A stretch of 40,496 bases of DNA, taken from positions 1 through 40,496 of the forward strand of contig JAFQUE010000087.1 of assembly GCA_017408685.1 (NCBI GenBank), read 5' to 3'. The notes under the pieces were generated by a model. That model made no database searches, was not told the DNA's origin, and was given only the letters and a program-made list of their open reading frames with translations. Each line of letters starts with the position of its first letter. Within the stretch, counting starts at the first letter, position 1. Made by a program: the position numbers and the translations under genes. Origin of the DNA: Bacteroidaceae bacterium. Lineage in GTDB: Bacteria; Bacteroidota; Bacteroidia; Bacteroidales; Bacteroidaceae. Shown here one piece after another: positions 33,601-40,496 of this stretch.

Positions 33601-33750
33601 TGTCATGTTGAGTGTAACGAAACATCTCTGTCAAGTGTGGTTCCATTGAGCTTTTTCGGGCTTTTATAATCCCCTTATTGTTCACTTATTCTTAAACAAT
33701 AAGAGATACTTCACTTCGTTCAGTATGACACAAGGCGAATGTATCTCTTA
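33601..33750. repeat. Inverted pair of TGTCAT...ATCTCT repeats upstream of the flippase
   Basis: The segment 33601-33630 (beginning TGTCATGTTGAGTGTAACGA and ending ATCTCTG) and the reverse complement of 33702-33730 (TGTCAT, then TGAACGAAGTGAA, ending ATCTCT) are clearly related and face each other 71 bp apart. This resembles the widespread dispersed repeat of the TCATTCTGAGCGAAGCGAAGAATCT type. Further hairpins lie inside: CTTATTGTT/AACAATAAG at 33674-33703 (9 bp), and TAAGAGATAC/GTATCTCTTA at 33700-33709 and 33741-33750 (10 bp). Together they fill the gap after metG and may terminate or attenuate transcription into the flippase. Confidence 0.6.
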
Positions 33751-33758
33751 CTATGCGC

Positions 33759-35816
33759 CTACTTTATTTCGCTGCCAGGTTTGGTTGCGGGAGTAACTGT
33801 GAGCAAAGATAGTTTGCCCTCGTTATCTTCGGCACTCAAAATCATGCCTTCGCTCACAATGCCGCGCATTGTACGTGGAGGCAGATTGGCTATGAAACAC
33901 ACTTGCTTGCCTACAAGTTCCTCGGGTTTGAAGTGCTTTGCAATGCCCGAGATGATTGTACGTGTCTCAAGACCGTCATCAATCTTGAACTGCAGCAGTT
34001 TATCAGCCTTCGGTACCTTTGTGCACTCAAGCACGGTACCTACACGCATATCAAGTTTCAGGAAATCGTCGAATGTACATTCAGGACGCACCGGGTTAGC
34101 CTTGTATGCAGCAGCCTCGTTCTCTTTCTTTATTCGCTCAAGACGGTCGAGTTGCGCCTGGATGGCGTCATCCTCGATTTTTTCGAACAGCAGGCCCACC
34201 TCGCCAAGTTCATGACCTACCGGCAGAAGTTCTGTACTGCCAAGGTTTGTCCATTCGAATGAAGCAAGATTGAGCATGTCACGCAGTTTCTTGCTGCTGA
34301 AAGGCAAGAACGGTTCAAATGCTATGGAAAGGTTTGCAACCAACTGCAACGAAAGGTTAAGGATTGTTGCAACACGGTCCATATCGGTCTTTGCAAGTTT
34401 CCAAGGCTCGGTCTCGGCAAGATAGCGGTTGCCTATGCGGGCAAGTTCCATTGCCTCTTTCTGCGCGTCGCGGAACTTGTATTGGTCGAGCAGGTGCTCC
34501 ACCTTGCCCTTGACATCTATGAACTCGGCAATGATAGCCTTGTCGTAATCCGTGAGTTCACCGCAAGCAGGGACTTTACCTTCGAAATATTTCTTTGTGA
34601 GCACAAGGGCGCGGTTCACGAAGTTTCCGTACACAGCAACAAGTTCGTTATTGTTGCGTGCCTGGAAATCCTTCCATGTGAAGTTGTTGTCCTTGGTCTC
34701 GGGTGCATTTGCTGTAAGTACATAGCGCAACACATCCTGCTTGCCCGGGAAGTCGACAAGATATTCGTTGAGCCATACAGCCCAGTTGCGCGATGTGGAA
34801 ATCTTGTCATCCTCAAGGTTAAGGAACTCATTGCTGGGGACATTGTCGGGCATTACATACTTGCCATGAGCCTTCATCATCACCGGGAAAATGATACAGT
34901 GGAACACAATGTTGTCCTTGCCGATGAAGTGTACAAGACGTGTGTCCTCACTCTGCCACCACTGCTCCCAAGTACCATGCTTTTCCGGGTCTTTGTCGCA
35001 CAGTTCCTTTGTGTTTGAGATATACCCGATGGGGGCGTCGAACCAAACATAGAGAACTTTGCCGTCGGCACCTTCAACTGGCACAGGAATACCCCAATCG
35101 AGGTCACGTGTCATGGCGCGGGGCTGCAGGTCCATGTCGAGCCAACTCTTGCACTGGCCATAGACATTCGGACGCCACTCTTTATGGTTCTCCAGAATCC
35201 ACTCCTTGAGCCACTGCTGGTATTCGTTGAGCGGAAGATACCAATTCTTTGTCTCCTTGAGCACAGGCGCCTCACCTGTCTCCTTTGAACGGGGATTGAT
35301 TAGTTCTGTAGGTTCAAGCGCGCGGCCACAACCCTCCTCGCACTGGTTTCCATAGGCTTGTTTGTGACAATAAGGGCACTCGCCAACGACATCGCGGTCG
35401 GTGAGGAACTTCTCGTTCTTCACATCGTAGAACTGCTTGGAAGTCTGCTCCACAAGTTTGCCGTCATCGTAAAGTTTGCGGAAGAACTCCGAAGCGAACT
35501 TGTGATGTGTCTCGGATGTTGTACGGCTGTACACGTCAAAGGAGATACCGAAGCCCTCGAATGACTCCTTGATGATATTGTGGTAACGGTCAACCACATC
35601 CTGGGGAGTAATGCCTTCCTTACGGGCGCGCTGGGTAACAGGCACGCCATGCTCATCGCTTCCGCCGATGAAGAGAACATCCTCGCCTTTGAGGCGCAGA
35701 TAACGCACATAAATGTCGGCAGGCACATAAACGCCTGCAAGGTGACCGATGTGGACAGGGCCGTTGGCATAAGGCAAGGCCGATGTCACAAGCGTTCTTT
35801 TGAATTTCTTTTCCAT
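33759..35816 (-). CDS. metG: Methionyl-tRNA synthetase
   Basis: A 685-residue class I aminoacyl-tRNA synthetase. The HIGH motif is at residues 22-25 (VHIGHLAG), the KMSKS loop is KISTS at 338-342, and the zinc knuckle uses Cys147, Cys150, Cys159 and Cys163. The C-terminal EMAP/Trbp111-like tRNA-binding domain ([20 protein letters not shown] onward, about residues 580-680) is fused, as in E. coli MetRS. The length matches the family. It is divergent from the acyltransferase gene; an 8-bp inverted repeat (35856-35881) lies in its leader. Confidence 0.98.
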   Translation of the reverse strand: MEKKFKRTLVTSALPYANGPVHIGHLAGVYVPADIYVRYLRLKGEDVLFIGGSDEHGVPVTQRARKEGITPQDVVDRYHNIIKESFEGFGISFDVYSRTTSETHHKFASEFFRKLYDDGKLVEQTSKQFYDVKNEKFLTDRDVVGECPYCHKQAYGNQCEEGCGRALEPTELINPRSKETGEAPVLKETKNWYLPLNEYQQWLKEWILENHKEWRPNVYGQCKSWLDMDLQPRAMTRDLDWGIPVPVEGADGKVLYVWFDAPIGYISNTKELCDKDPEKHGTWEQWWQSEDTRLVHFIGKDNIVFHCIIFPVMMKAHGKYVMPDNVPSNEFLNLEDDKISTSRNWAVWLNEYLVDFPGKQDVLRYVLTANAPETKDNNFTWKDFQARNNNELVAVYGNFVNRALVLTKKYFEGKVPACGELTDYDKAIIAEFIDVKGKVEHLLDQYKFRDAQKEAMELARIGNRYLAETEPWKLAKTDMDRVATILNLSLQLVANLSIAFEPFLPFSSKKLRDMLNLASFEWTNLGSTELLPVGHELGEVGLLFEKIEDDAIQAQLDRLERIKKENEAAAYKANPVRPECTFDDFLKLDMRVGTVLECTKVPKADKLLQFKIDDGLETRTIISGIAKHFKPEELVGKQVCFIANLPPRTMRGIVSEGMILSAEDNEGKLSLLTVTPATKPGSEIK

Positions 35817-35878
35817 AGATTATATTATTTATTTTGATTTCTATTGTCCGTTTTATTGTAGTTCGCATTTACAAACTA

Positions 35879-35886
35879 CAAAATTA
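35879..35886 (-). promoter_or_regulatory. Candidate metG -7 box
   Basis: On the minus strand TAATTTTG fits TAnnTTTG exactly; a clear -33 is lacking. It overlaps by three bases a perfect 8-bp inverted repeat, TTGTAGTT/AACTACAA at 35856-35881, which would form a small hairpin at the 5' end of the metG mRNA. Confidence 0.45.
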
Positions 35887-35955
35887 TATATTTATTTTTA
35901 AATAGCGCGCGCGAAAAGCGAAATTCTTGCTTCGACGCCTTTATACTTCATGAAA

Positions 35956-35988
35956 TTGTTGCAAGTTAACGAGATTGCTGTATATTTG
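35956..35988 (+). promoter_or_regulatory. Consensus promoter of the acyltransferase gene
   Basis: TTGTTG (35956-35961), 19 bp, then TATATTTG (35981-35988), an exact TAnnTTTG box. This is the best promoter match in the window. Transcription would start near 35994, so the longer frame beginning at 35975 cannot be used and the ATG at 36020 is the start. Confidence 0.75.
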
Positions 35989-36019
35989 TAAAAATTCATT
36001 TACAGATAGCCATATACAA

Positions 36020-37192
36020 ATGCAAAAAAACACATTTTCATCGGCAAATTTTGCCGACACAAAACCACACTACGAACTGCTTGACGGGTTGCGCGGTGTA
36101 GCGGCCATACTGGTACTTTTCTACCACATCTTCGAAGGGTTCTCATTTGCCGAAGTGACAAACGGCGCAGGAGACGGAATCATACGCACACTGAACCACG
36201 GACACATTGCAGTGGACTTTTTCTTTATCCTTTCGGGATTCGTTATAAGTTATGCCTATGACGACCGTTGGAAAAAGATGAGCACTTGGCAATTCTTCAA
36301 GCGCCGACTAATACGTCTTCATCCCATGCTCATTATGGGCGCAATCATAGGTTTCCTGGCTTTCGCATTTGTAGGGTTCGAACGTTGGGACGGCACCACT
36401 GCACCCACCGGTTGGGTGATGACTGCGCTGTTGCTTGCAATGTTCATGATACCAGCGGTACCGGGCGTGCCTTATGAGGTGCGCGGCAACGGCGAAATGT
36501 TCCCGCTCAACGGTCCGGGTTGGTCATTGTTCTTTGAATATATCGGCAACATACTCTATGCGCTTTTCATTCGTCGCATGTCTACAAAGGTTCTTGTTGC
36601 ATTCACTATATTGATAGGCGCCGTACATGCATGGTTCTTTATAGGCAATCTATCGGGATATGACATGATTGGTGTGGGTTGGACCATTGATGAAGTGAAC
36701 TTCTGGGGCGGCCTGGTACGCATGCTCTTCCCTTTCAGTATGGGTATGCTGCTTGCACGTACATTCAAGCCACGTAAGATAAAAGGTGTGTTCTGGATAT
36801 GCAGCATTGCACTTGTTGTGCTTTTCTCAATTCCTTACATTGCCTCAACCGGCAGCATAAGCCTCAACAGCCTGTATGAATTCGTGTGTATCGCTTTCCT
36901 GTTCCCGTTTATTGTATGGCTCGGTGCCTGTGGCACAGCAAGCGGAACAACAGGCAAGATGAACAGCCTGCTGGGAGAATTGTCATACCCTCTTTACATT
37001 GTACACTACCCTATTATGTATATCTTCTACGCTTGGCTCATTAAGAATAATATTTACACGCTTGACAACTGTTTGGGAGTTGCCGCACTTGTCATCGTGT
37101 CGAGCATTGCTCTGGCATTCCTCTGCCTGAAACTGTATGACGAACCCGTGCGCCGTTGGCTGACAAGAAAGTTCATGAAGAAACAACAATAA
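36020..37192 (+). CDS. Acyltransferase family 3 membrane protein (OafA-like)
   Basis: A 390-residue polytopic membrane protein. ELLDGLRGVAAILVLFYHIF with the catalytic-type His in FYHIF, and HGHIAVDFFFILSGFVISYA with the FFxxSGF pattern, identify the Acyl_transf_3 family. About ten membrane helices follow; the end (LGELSYPLYIVHYPIMYIFY) is also conserved. Members O-acetylate or otherwise acylate surface polysaccharides, peptidoglycan or lipids. It lies between metG and dapB as a single gene with its own promoter and terminator, so the target cannot be told from context; the glycan cluster on the far side of metG is one possibility. Confidence 0.92.
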   Translation: MQKNTFSSANFADTKPHYELLDGLRGVAAILVLFYHIFEGFSFAEVTNGAGDGIIRTLNHGHIAVDFFFILSGFVISYAYDDRWKKMSTWQFFKRRLIRLHPMLIMGAIIGFLAFAFVGFERWDGTTAPTGWVMTALLLAMFMIPAVPGVPYEVRGNGEMFPLNGPGWSLFFEYIGNILYALFIRRMSTKVLVAFTILIGAVHAWFFIGNLSGYDMIGVGWTIDEVNFWGGLVRMLFPFSMGMLLARTFKPRKIKGVFWICSIALVVLFSIPYIASTGSISLNSLYEFVCIAFLFPFIVWLGACGTASGTTGKMNSLLGELSYPLYIVHYPIMYIFYAWLIKNNIYTLDNCLGVAALVIVSSIALAFLCLKLYDEPVRRWLTRKFMKKQQ

Positions 37193-37213
37193 CCGATAAC
37201 AAAAGAATAAAAG

Positions 37214-37255
37214 AATAACAATGCAGGTGCCCGCACGGGCACCTGCATTGTTATT
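37214..37255 (+). terminator. Intrinsic terminator of the acyltransferase gene
   Basis: A perfect 20-bp inverted repeat with a 2-nt centre (37214-37233 with 37236-37255), GC-rich in the middle (GGTGCCCG/CGGGCACC) and A/T at the foot, followed by TATAATT. It begins 22 nt after the stop at 37192. Confidence 0.88.
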
Positions 37256-37291
37256 TATAATTAAATTGATTTATATTAGTAAAAAAATGAG

Positions 37292-37299
37292 TATCTTCG
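37292..37299 (+). promoter_or_regulatory. Candidate dapB -7 box
   Basis: TATCTTCG differs by one base from TAnnTTTG and lies 19 nt before the dapB ATG, after the acyltransferase terminator. TTG occurs 23 bp upstream, slightly farther than usual. Confidence 0.5.
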
Positions 37300-37318
37300 C
37301 GCCAAAATAGATAAAGCC

Positions 37319-38077
37319 ATGAAAATAGCACTTATAGGATACGGTAAAATGGGCAAGACCATAGAGAAGATTGCCCTTGAGAGAGGGCACGAGATTGTGT
37401 CAATCATAGACATTGACAACCGCGAGGATTTCGGCAGCGACGCCTTCAAGAGCGCCGATGTCGCAATAGAGTTCACAGCGCCCGCGGTAGCCTTTGACAA
37501 CTGCATAAAGGCAATGGAAGCTGGTGTGAAGGTTGTAAGCGGCAGTACAGGCTGGTTTCAGCAGCACGAAACCGAAATGCGCGAGAAGTGCGGGAAAGAG
37601 GGCAAGACCCTCTTCTGGAGCAGCAACTTCAGCCTTGGTGTGGCAATATTCTCGGCCGTGAACCGCTACCTCGCAAAAATCATGAACAATTTCGACAACT
37701 ACAACAGAGTCAAGATTGAAGAGACCCATCACATCCACAAACTCGACGCTCCCAGCGGCACAGCGATTACACTGGCCGAGGGCATTCTTGAGAACATCGA
37801 CTACAAGACACGTTGGGTTATGGGTGACCTTACAAACCCCGACGGCACCGTGACAAAGGGTGCAGAACCACTACCCACCGAGATTAAGATTGACGCAATA
37901 CGCCGTGACGAGGTTCCCGGCATACACAGTATCACATACGACTCCAACGAAGACACCATTACAATAACTCACGACGCACACAACCGCAGTGGTTTTGCTC
38001 TGGGCGCAGTGATTGCGGCAGAGTATACAAAGGAACACAGCGGACTGTTGGGAATGAAGGACCTTATCAATTTCTGA
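37319..38077 (+). CDS. dapB: 4-hydroxy-tetrahydrodipicolinate reductase
   Basis: A 252-residue NAD(P)H-dependent enzyme of the lysine/meso-diaminopimelate pathway, acting in the cytosol. The Rossmann loop is GYGKMG (residues 7-12), followed by the nicotinamide-proximal GSTGW (75-79) and SSNFSLGV (101-108). The catalytic and substrate-binding segment is HHIHKLDAPSGTA (137-149), with His137/His138 and Lys141. Its start is 19 nt after a -7-like box. It precedes lepB by 60 nt, and dapB-lepB-wbqC appear to form one unit; this association is familiar in Bacteroidales. Confidence 0.97.
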   Translation: MKIALIGYGKMGKTIEKIALERGHEIVSIIDIDNREDFGSDAFKSADVAIEFTAPAVAFDNCIKAMEAGVKVVSGSTGWFQQHETEMREKCGKEGKTLFWSSNFSLGVAIFSAVNRYLAKIMNNFDNYNRVKIEETHHIHKLDAPSGTAITLAEGILENIDYKTRWVMGDLTNPDGTVTKGAEPLPTEIKIDAIRRDEVPGIHSITYDSNEDTITITHDAHNRSGFALGAVIAAEYTKEHSGLLGMKDLINF

Positions 38078-38137
38078 TTGTAGTCGACAAGGCACCTCCA
38101 ACGTCTAATGAGTAAATAACTGACAAATAACAAAACA

Positions 38138-39658
38138 ATGGAATTCAAGATATTCGGACGCGAAGTAAAGATGACAAGAAAGTCACTCATTACCTTAATT
38201 ACAATACTTGTACTGTATGTCCTATTTCTCATTTGGGTAAGAAGTTGGCTGGGTATAATAGCAATCCCATTTATCATTGACAACTACACCACGCGTTTCA
38301 TCCCTTGGGGTTGGTGGAAAAAGTCGGAGAACGCACTGCTCAGGAGAGTGATGAGTTGGGTAGACGCAATTGTATTTGCACTTGTAGCCGTATACTTTGT
38401 ACACCTCTACTTTTTCCAGAACTATGTAATCCCCACATCTTCACTCGAAAAGACGTTGCTCGTTGGCGACTACCTCTTTGTGAGCAAGGTCAACTATGGA
38501 CCACGCAAGCCGCAGACACCGCTGAGCATGCCCCTGACACAGCACACAATGCCGGTATTCGGTTGCAAAAGTTATATTGACGCTGTACAGTGGGATTATG
38601 AGCGTGTAAACGGACTTGAAGAGATTGAGATTGGAGATATCGTAGTGTTCAACTACCCGGCCGGAGACCTTGCTACAACAAACCCCGGAGTAATTGACCT
38701 GCATTCGATATGTTATGCCGAAGGATTCAACAAAAGCGTTGTCGAAAAATACAGGCCGGCCGACAACAATGAGTTCATGAGAGCAAACGAAGAGTACAAC
38801 CGCTACCTTGACACCCTCCCCAACGAGCAGGCATACACCTTGTACAAGAAGCACTACAACGACGGACTTGCCATTGCCAAGCAGCACCCCGCCGAACTTG
38901 GCGAGGTGGTAGAACGCCCGGTAGACCGCCGTGAGAACTATGTGAAACGCTGCGTGGGACTCCCCGGCAACACACTTGAAATAAAAGACAAGGTAGTATA
39001 TATCGACGGCAAGCCCATGGACAAACCGGAGAACCTGCAGTTCAACTACAATGTGAAGTTCCGCCAGGCTATGCCCGAGAAGCTTCGCCGTGAACTCGGC
39101 ATAAGCAAGGAGGACCTTGCGAACTTCCAGTTCTATAAGCAAGCAAGTGGCGACGGCTTCGGAGAACTTCCGCTGACACAAAAGAGTTATGAGAGACTCA
39201 AAGGACTGAACGCACTTGTAGAGAGTATCACCATTGCCGAGAAGAACAGCACCGACGGCATATACCCGCTGAACGGCAACACCGGCTGGACACTCGACAA
39301 CTATGGTCCCATTTGGATTCCCAAAAGAGGCGAGAGCGTAAAACTCACAATGGACAACATTGCCGTGTATGAACGCCCCATTGTCGCATATGAGGGCAAC
39401 ACGCTCGAGGTAAAGGACGGCAAGATATACATCAACGGCCAGGAGAGCGACAGCTACACATTCAAGATGGACTACTACTGGATGATGGGCGACAACCGCC
39501 ACAACAGTGCCGACTCACGCTGCTGGGGATTCGTGCCCGAAGACCACATTGTGGGCAAGGCACTCTTCATCTGGCTCTCACTTGACAAGGACCTGGGGCT
39601 GTTCGACGGCAAGATACGTTGGAACCGCATGTTCCGCGGCGTAAACAGCTTCGACTGA
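38138..39658 (+). CDS. lepB: Signal peptidase I, long Bacteroidales form
   Basis: A 506-residue inner membrane serine protease that cleaves signal peptides of exported proteins. Two N-terminal hydrophobic segments lie at about 16-48 and 74-93. The nucleophile is Ser102 in IPTSSLEKTL (usually IPSGSMxPTL), and the general base is Lys270 in YVKRCVGLPG. Box E is GDNRHNSADSRCWG near residue 450. The Ser-to-Lys distance is about 168 residues against about 55 in E. coli, because of an inserted charged helical region at about 190-260. Many Bacteroidales carry a second lepB just after this one; here wbqC follows directly, with its ATG overlapping the stop. Confidence 0.95.
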   Translation: MEFKIFGREVKMTRKSLITLITILVLYVLFLIWVRSWLGIIAIPFIIDNYTTRFIPWGWWKKSENALLRRVMSWVDAIVFALVAVYFVHLYFFQNYVIPTSSLEKTLLVGDYLFVSKVNYGPRKPQTPLSMPLTQHTMPVFGCKSYIDAVQWDYERVNGLEEIEIGDIVVFNYPAGDLATTNPGVIDLHSICYAEGFNKSVVEKYRPADNNEFMRANEEYNRYLDTLPNEQAYTLYKKHYNDGLAIAKQHPAELGEVVERPVDRRENYVKRCVGLPGNTLEIKDKVVYIDGKPMDKPENLQFNYNVKFRQAMPEKLRRELGISKEDLANFQFYKQASGDGFGELPLTQKSYERLKGLNALVESITIAEKNSTDGIYPLNGNTGWTLDNYGPIWIPKRGESVKLTMDNIAVYERPIVAYEGNTLEVKDGKIYINGQESDSYTFKMDYYWMMGDNRHNSADSRCWGFVPEDHIVGKALFIWLSLDKDLGLFDGKIRWNRMFRGVNSFD

Positions 39659-40287
39659 TGGAACTGCTTTCACACCCCTTATACATGGCACCCGTAGCGC
39701 TGTATGCAAGGCTGTACAGCGCTACGGGGCTTCTCATTGACGGCGATACCCCGTTCGTAAAGCAGACATTCCGCAACCGCTGCATGATAGCTGCAGAGAA
39801 CGGGCCATTGAGCCTGAACATACCTGTTGTACACGACGGCGGACGCACTGCCATGCGCAACGTGCGAATAAGCGAACATGGCAACTGGCGCCGCCAGCAC
39901 TGGAACGCAATTGTCAGCGCCTACCACAACAGCCCTTTCTTCGACTATTATGCCGATGACTTCGCGCACTTCTACGAGGAGCACGACGGGTTCCTAATGG
40001 ATTTCAATCTGCGCCTGCACAGCACAGTGTGCGAACTTTTAGGACTTGACAGGGAAATAAGAATTCTAACAGCAGAGGAAATTGAAGAACGCAGAGCAAC
40101 AGCAGACATGTGCGACATGCGCCACATTGCAGAGCCCAAGACCCTTGCGGCATGCACTGTAAACACACAGCCATACTACCAGGTATTTGCCCAACGACAC
40201 GGTTTCCAGCCCAACCTGAGCATTGCCGACCTGCTGTTCAACATGGGTCCCGAAGGACTCATAACATTAAGGGAGAATTGTTTATAA
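39658..40287 (+). CDS. WbqC-like family protein
   Basis: A 209-residue protein started at the ATG at 39658, which shares one nucleotide with the lepB stop (TGATG); a longer upstream frame lies inside lepB. The N-terminal LSHPLYMAPVALYARLYSAT, followed by KQTFRNRCMIAAENGPLSLNIPV, and a C-terminal NLSIADLLFNMGPEGL fit the WbqC family (PF08889). Members appear in polysaccharide loci and are assumed to take part in glycan or lipid modification, but the reaction is not known. It ends 10 nt before a very strong hairpin, closing the dapB-lepB-wbqC unit. Confidence 0.88.
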   Translation: MELLSHPLYMAPVALYARLYSATGLLIDGDTPFVKQTFRNRCMIAAENGPLSLNIPVVHDGGRTAMRNVRISEHGNWRRQHWNAIVSAYHNSPFFDYYADDFAHFYEEHDGFLMDFNLRLHSTVCELLGLDREIRILTAEEIEERRATADMCDMRHIAEPKTLAACTVNTQPYYQVFAQRHGFQPNLSIADLLFNMGPEGLITLRENCL

Positions 40288-40297
40288 CAACATAAAA

Positions 40298-40346
40298 CCA
40301 ACAAAGTGGGTGACCCAAAAGTAAAATGGGTCACCCACTTTGTTGG
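40298..40346 (+). terminator. Strong hairpin after wbqC, probable terminator
   Basis: A perfect 20-bp stem (40298-40317 with 40327-40346) with a 9-nt A-rich loop begins 10 nt after the stop codon. The stem foot is CCAACAAAGT. No T-run follows on the plus strand, so it may act as an end-stabilising structure or depend on a factor. Confidence 0.7.
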
Positions 40347-40496
40347 GAGGTTGGGTAAAAAGAGCTATTTTTAGGCTTGCGAAGCCCGAAAAAACGCAAC
40401 CGACGCTGTAATGCGAGAGCAGAGAGTGCTCGCATTCTATGCCGAGCTACGAGGAGGAAAAGCCACTTGGTGGGTTAATTTACTAAGCGTAAATGA
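40347..40496. other. Non-coding structured tail, possible dispersed repeat
   Basis: No convincing gene is seen in these 150 bp. There are two further hairpins: TTTTT-GGCTT-gcg-AAGCC-AAAAA at 40368-40393 (one internal loop), and AATGCGAG/CTCGCATT with two extra pairs around a 5-nt loop at 40410-40436. A 34-codon minus-strand frame running from the second hairpin region into the terminator stem has an Arg/Leu-rich composition typical of non-coding repeats. The density of inverted repeats suggests an intergenic repeat element. Confidence 0.4.

Noticed and set aside
33554-33685. N-terminal extension of the flippase (44 codons)
   Set aside because: It translates the intergenic inverted repeat and gives an implausible sequence; the conserved family N-terminus begins at the ATG at 33551-33553.
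35897-35945. GCGCGCGCGAAAAGCGAAATTCTTGC-like segment upstream of metG as an operator or origin
   Set aside because: Only short, imperfect inverted pieces; there is no match to a known box or to DnaA sites, and it lies in an ordinary divergent promoter region.
38441-39502. 353-codon frame antisense to lepB
   Set aside because: It is a mirror of the codon bias of lepB, whose catalytic motifs and full length are certain; the antisense translation is rich in Val, Leu and Cys without domain features.
40310-40440. Short Arg/Leu-rich minus-strand frame at the right end
   Set aside because: It runs through three hairpins and has a composition typical of non-coding repeats; kept only as part of a possible repeat element.
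1-40496. CRISPR array, prophage, insertion sequence, toxin-antitoxin or defence system
   Set aside because: No regularly spaced repeats, transposase, integrase, capsid, nuclease or toxin-like genes were found on either strand; every sizeable frame belongs to metabolism, envelope, regulation or translation.

Overview
This window looks like a chromosome segment of a Bacteroidota bacterium, most likely order Bacteroidales (Bacteroidaceae/Prevotellaceae-like). The reasons are the gene content (a GldH lipoprotein, a PSP1/RicT protein, PepSY-like BLIP-fold exported proteins, a YfhO membrane protein, WbqC, an oversized LepB), several Bacteroidota-type promoters (-7 box TAnnTTTG, sometimes with TTG/TTTG about 19-21 bp upstream), A-rich leaders without strong Shine-Dalgarno sites, and an anaerobic ribonucleotide reductase. 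No phage, insertion sequence, CRISPR array, tRNA or rRNA was seen.

Layout: (1) 1-2790, minus strand: three glycosyltransferase genes (the first cut by the window edge), visibly more A+T-rich than the rest. (2) 3151-10410, plus strand: purH followed by the cell-elongation cluster mreB-mreC-mreD-mrdA-rodA. (3) 14149-10358, minus strand: metF-holB-ricT-gldH, whose last gene ends inside rodA on the opposite strand. (4) 15205-14287, minus strand: two exported PepSY-like proteins in one well-delimited unit, with a candidate operator/promoter and an intrinsic terminator. (5) 17374-15417, minus strand: an extended short-chain dehydrogenase and a PAP2/AUR1-like membrane enzyme, overlapping. (6) 17578-19725: RNase R, followed by a long imperfect hairpin. 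(7) 19904-21846: an OmpR-type response regulator and its histidine kinase. (8) 24578-21878, minus strand: nrdD-nrdG. (9) A 57-residue membrane peptide, then a perfect 48-bp palindrome acting as a shared terminator. (10) 35816-25050, minus strand: metG, a Wzx-like flippase, two GT4-type glycosyltransferases, YfhO, a GT2 glycosyltransferase and aminopeptidase P. (11) 36020-40287, plus strand: an acyltransferase, then dapB-lepB-wbqC, followed by a strong hairpin and a structured non-coding tail.

How the genes fit together: most of the window is housekeeping (purine synthesis, rod-complex cell wall growth, folate, replication, RNA decay, anaerobic dNTP supply, Met-tRNA, lysine/peptidoglycan precursor, protein secretion), with two surface-glycan clusters set among it. 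The most notable signal is regulatory. The promoter of the response-regulator operon and that of the PepSY operon, 4.5 kb away on the other strand, share the same arrangement: TTTCAG, 5 bp, TTTCAG, exactly 10 bp, then a -7-like octamer containing ACCTTT. This suggests that the two-component system controls itself and the PepSY proteins. Nothing here amounts to a clear new defence or mobile system; the candidates for novelty are this regulon, an RNA-like structure after rnr, and a possible sphingolipid gene pair.
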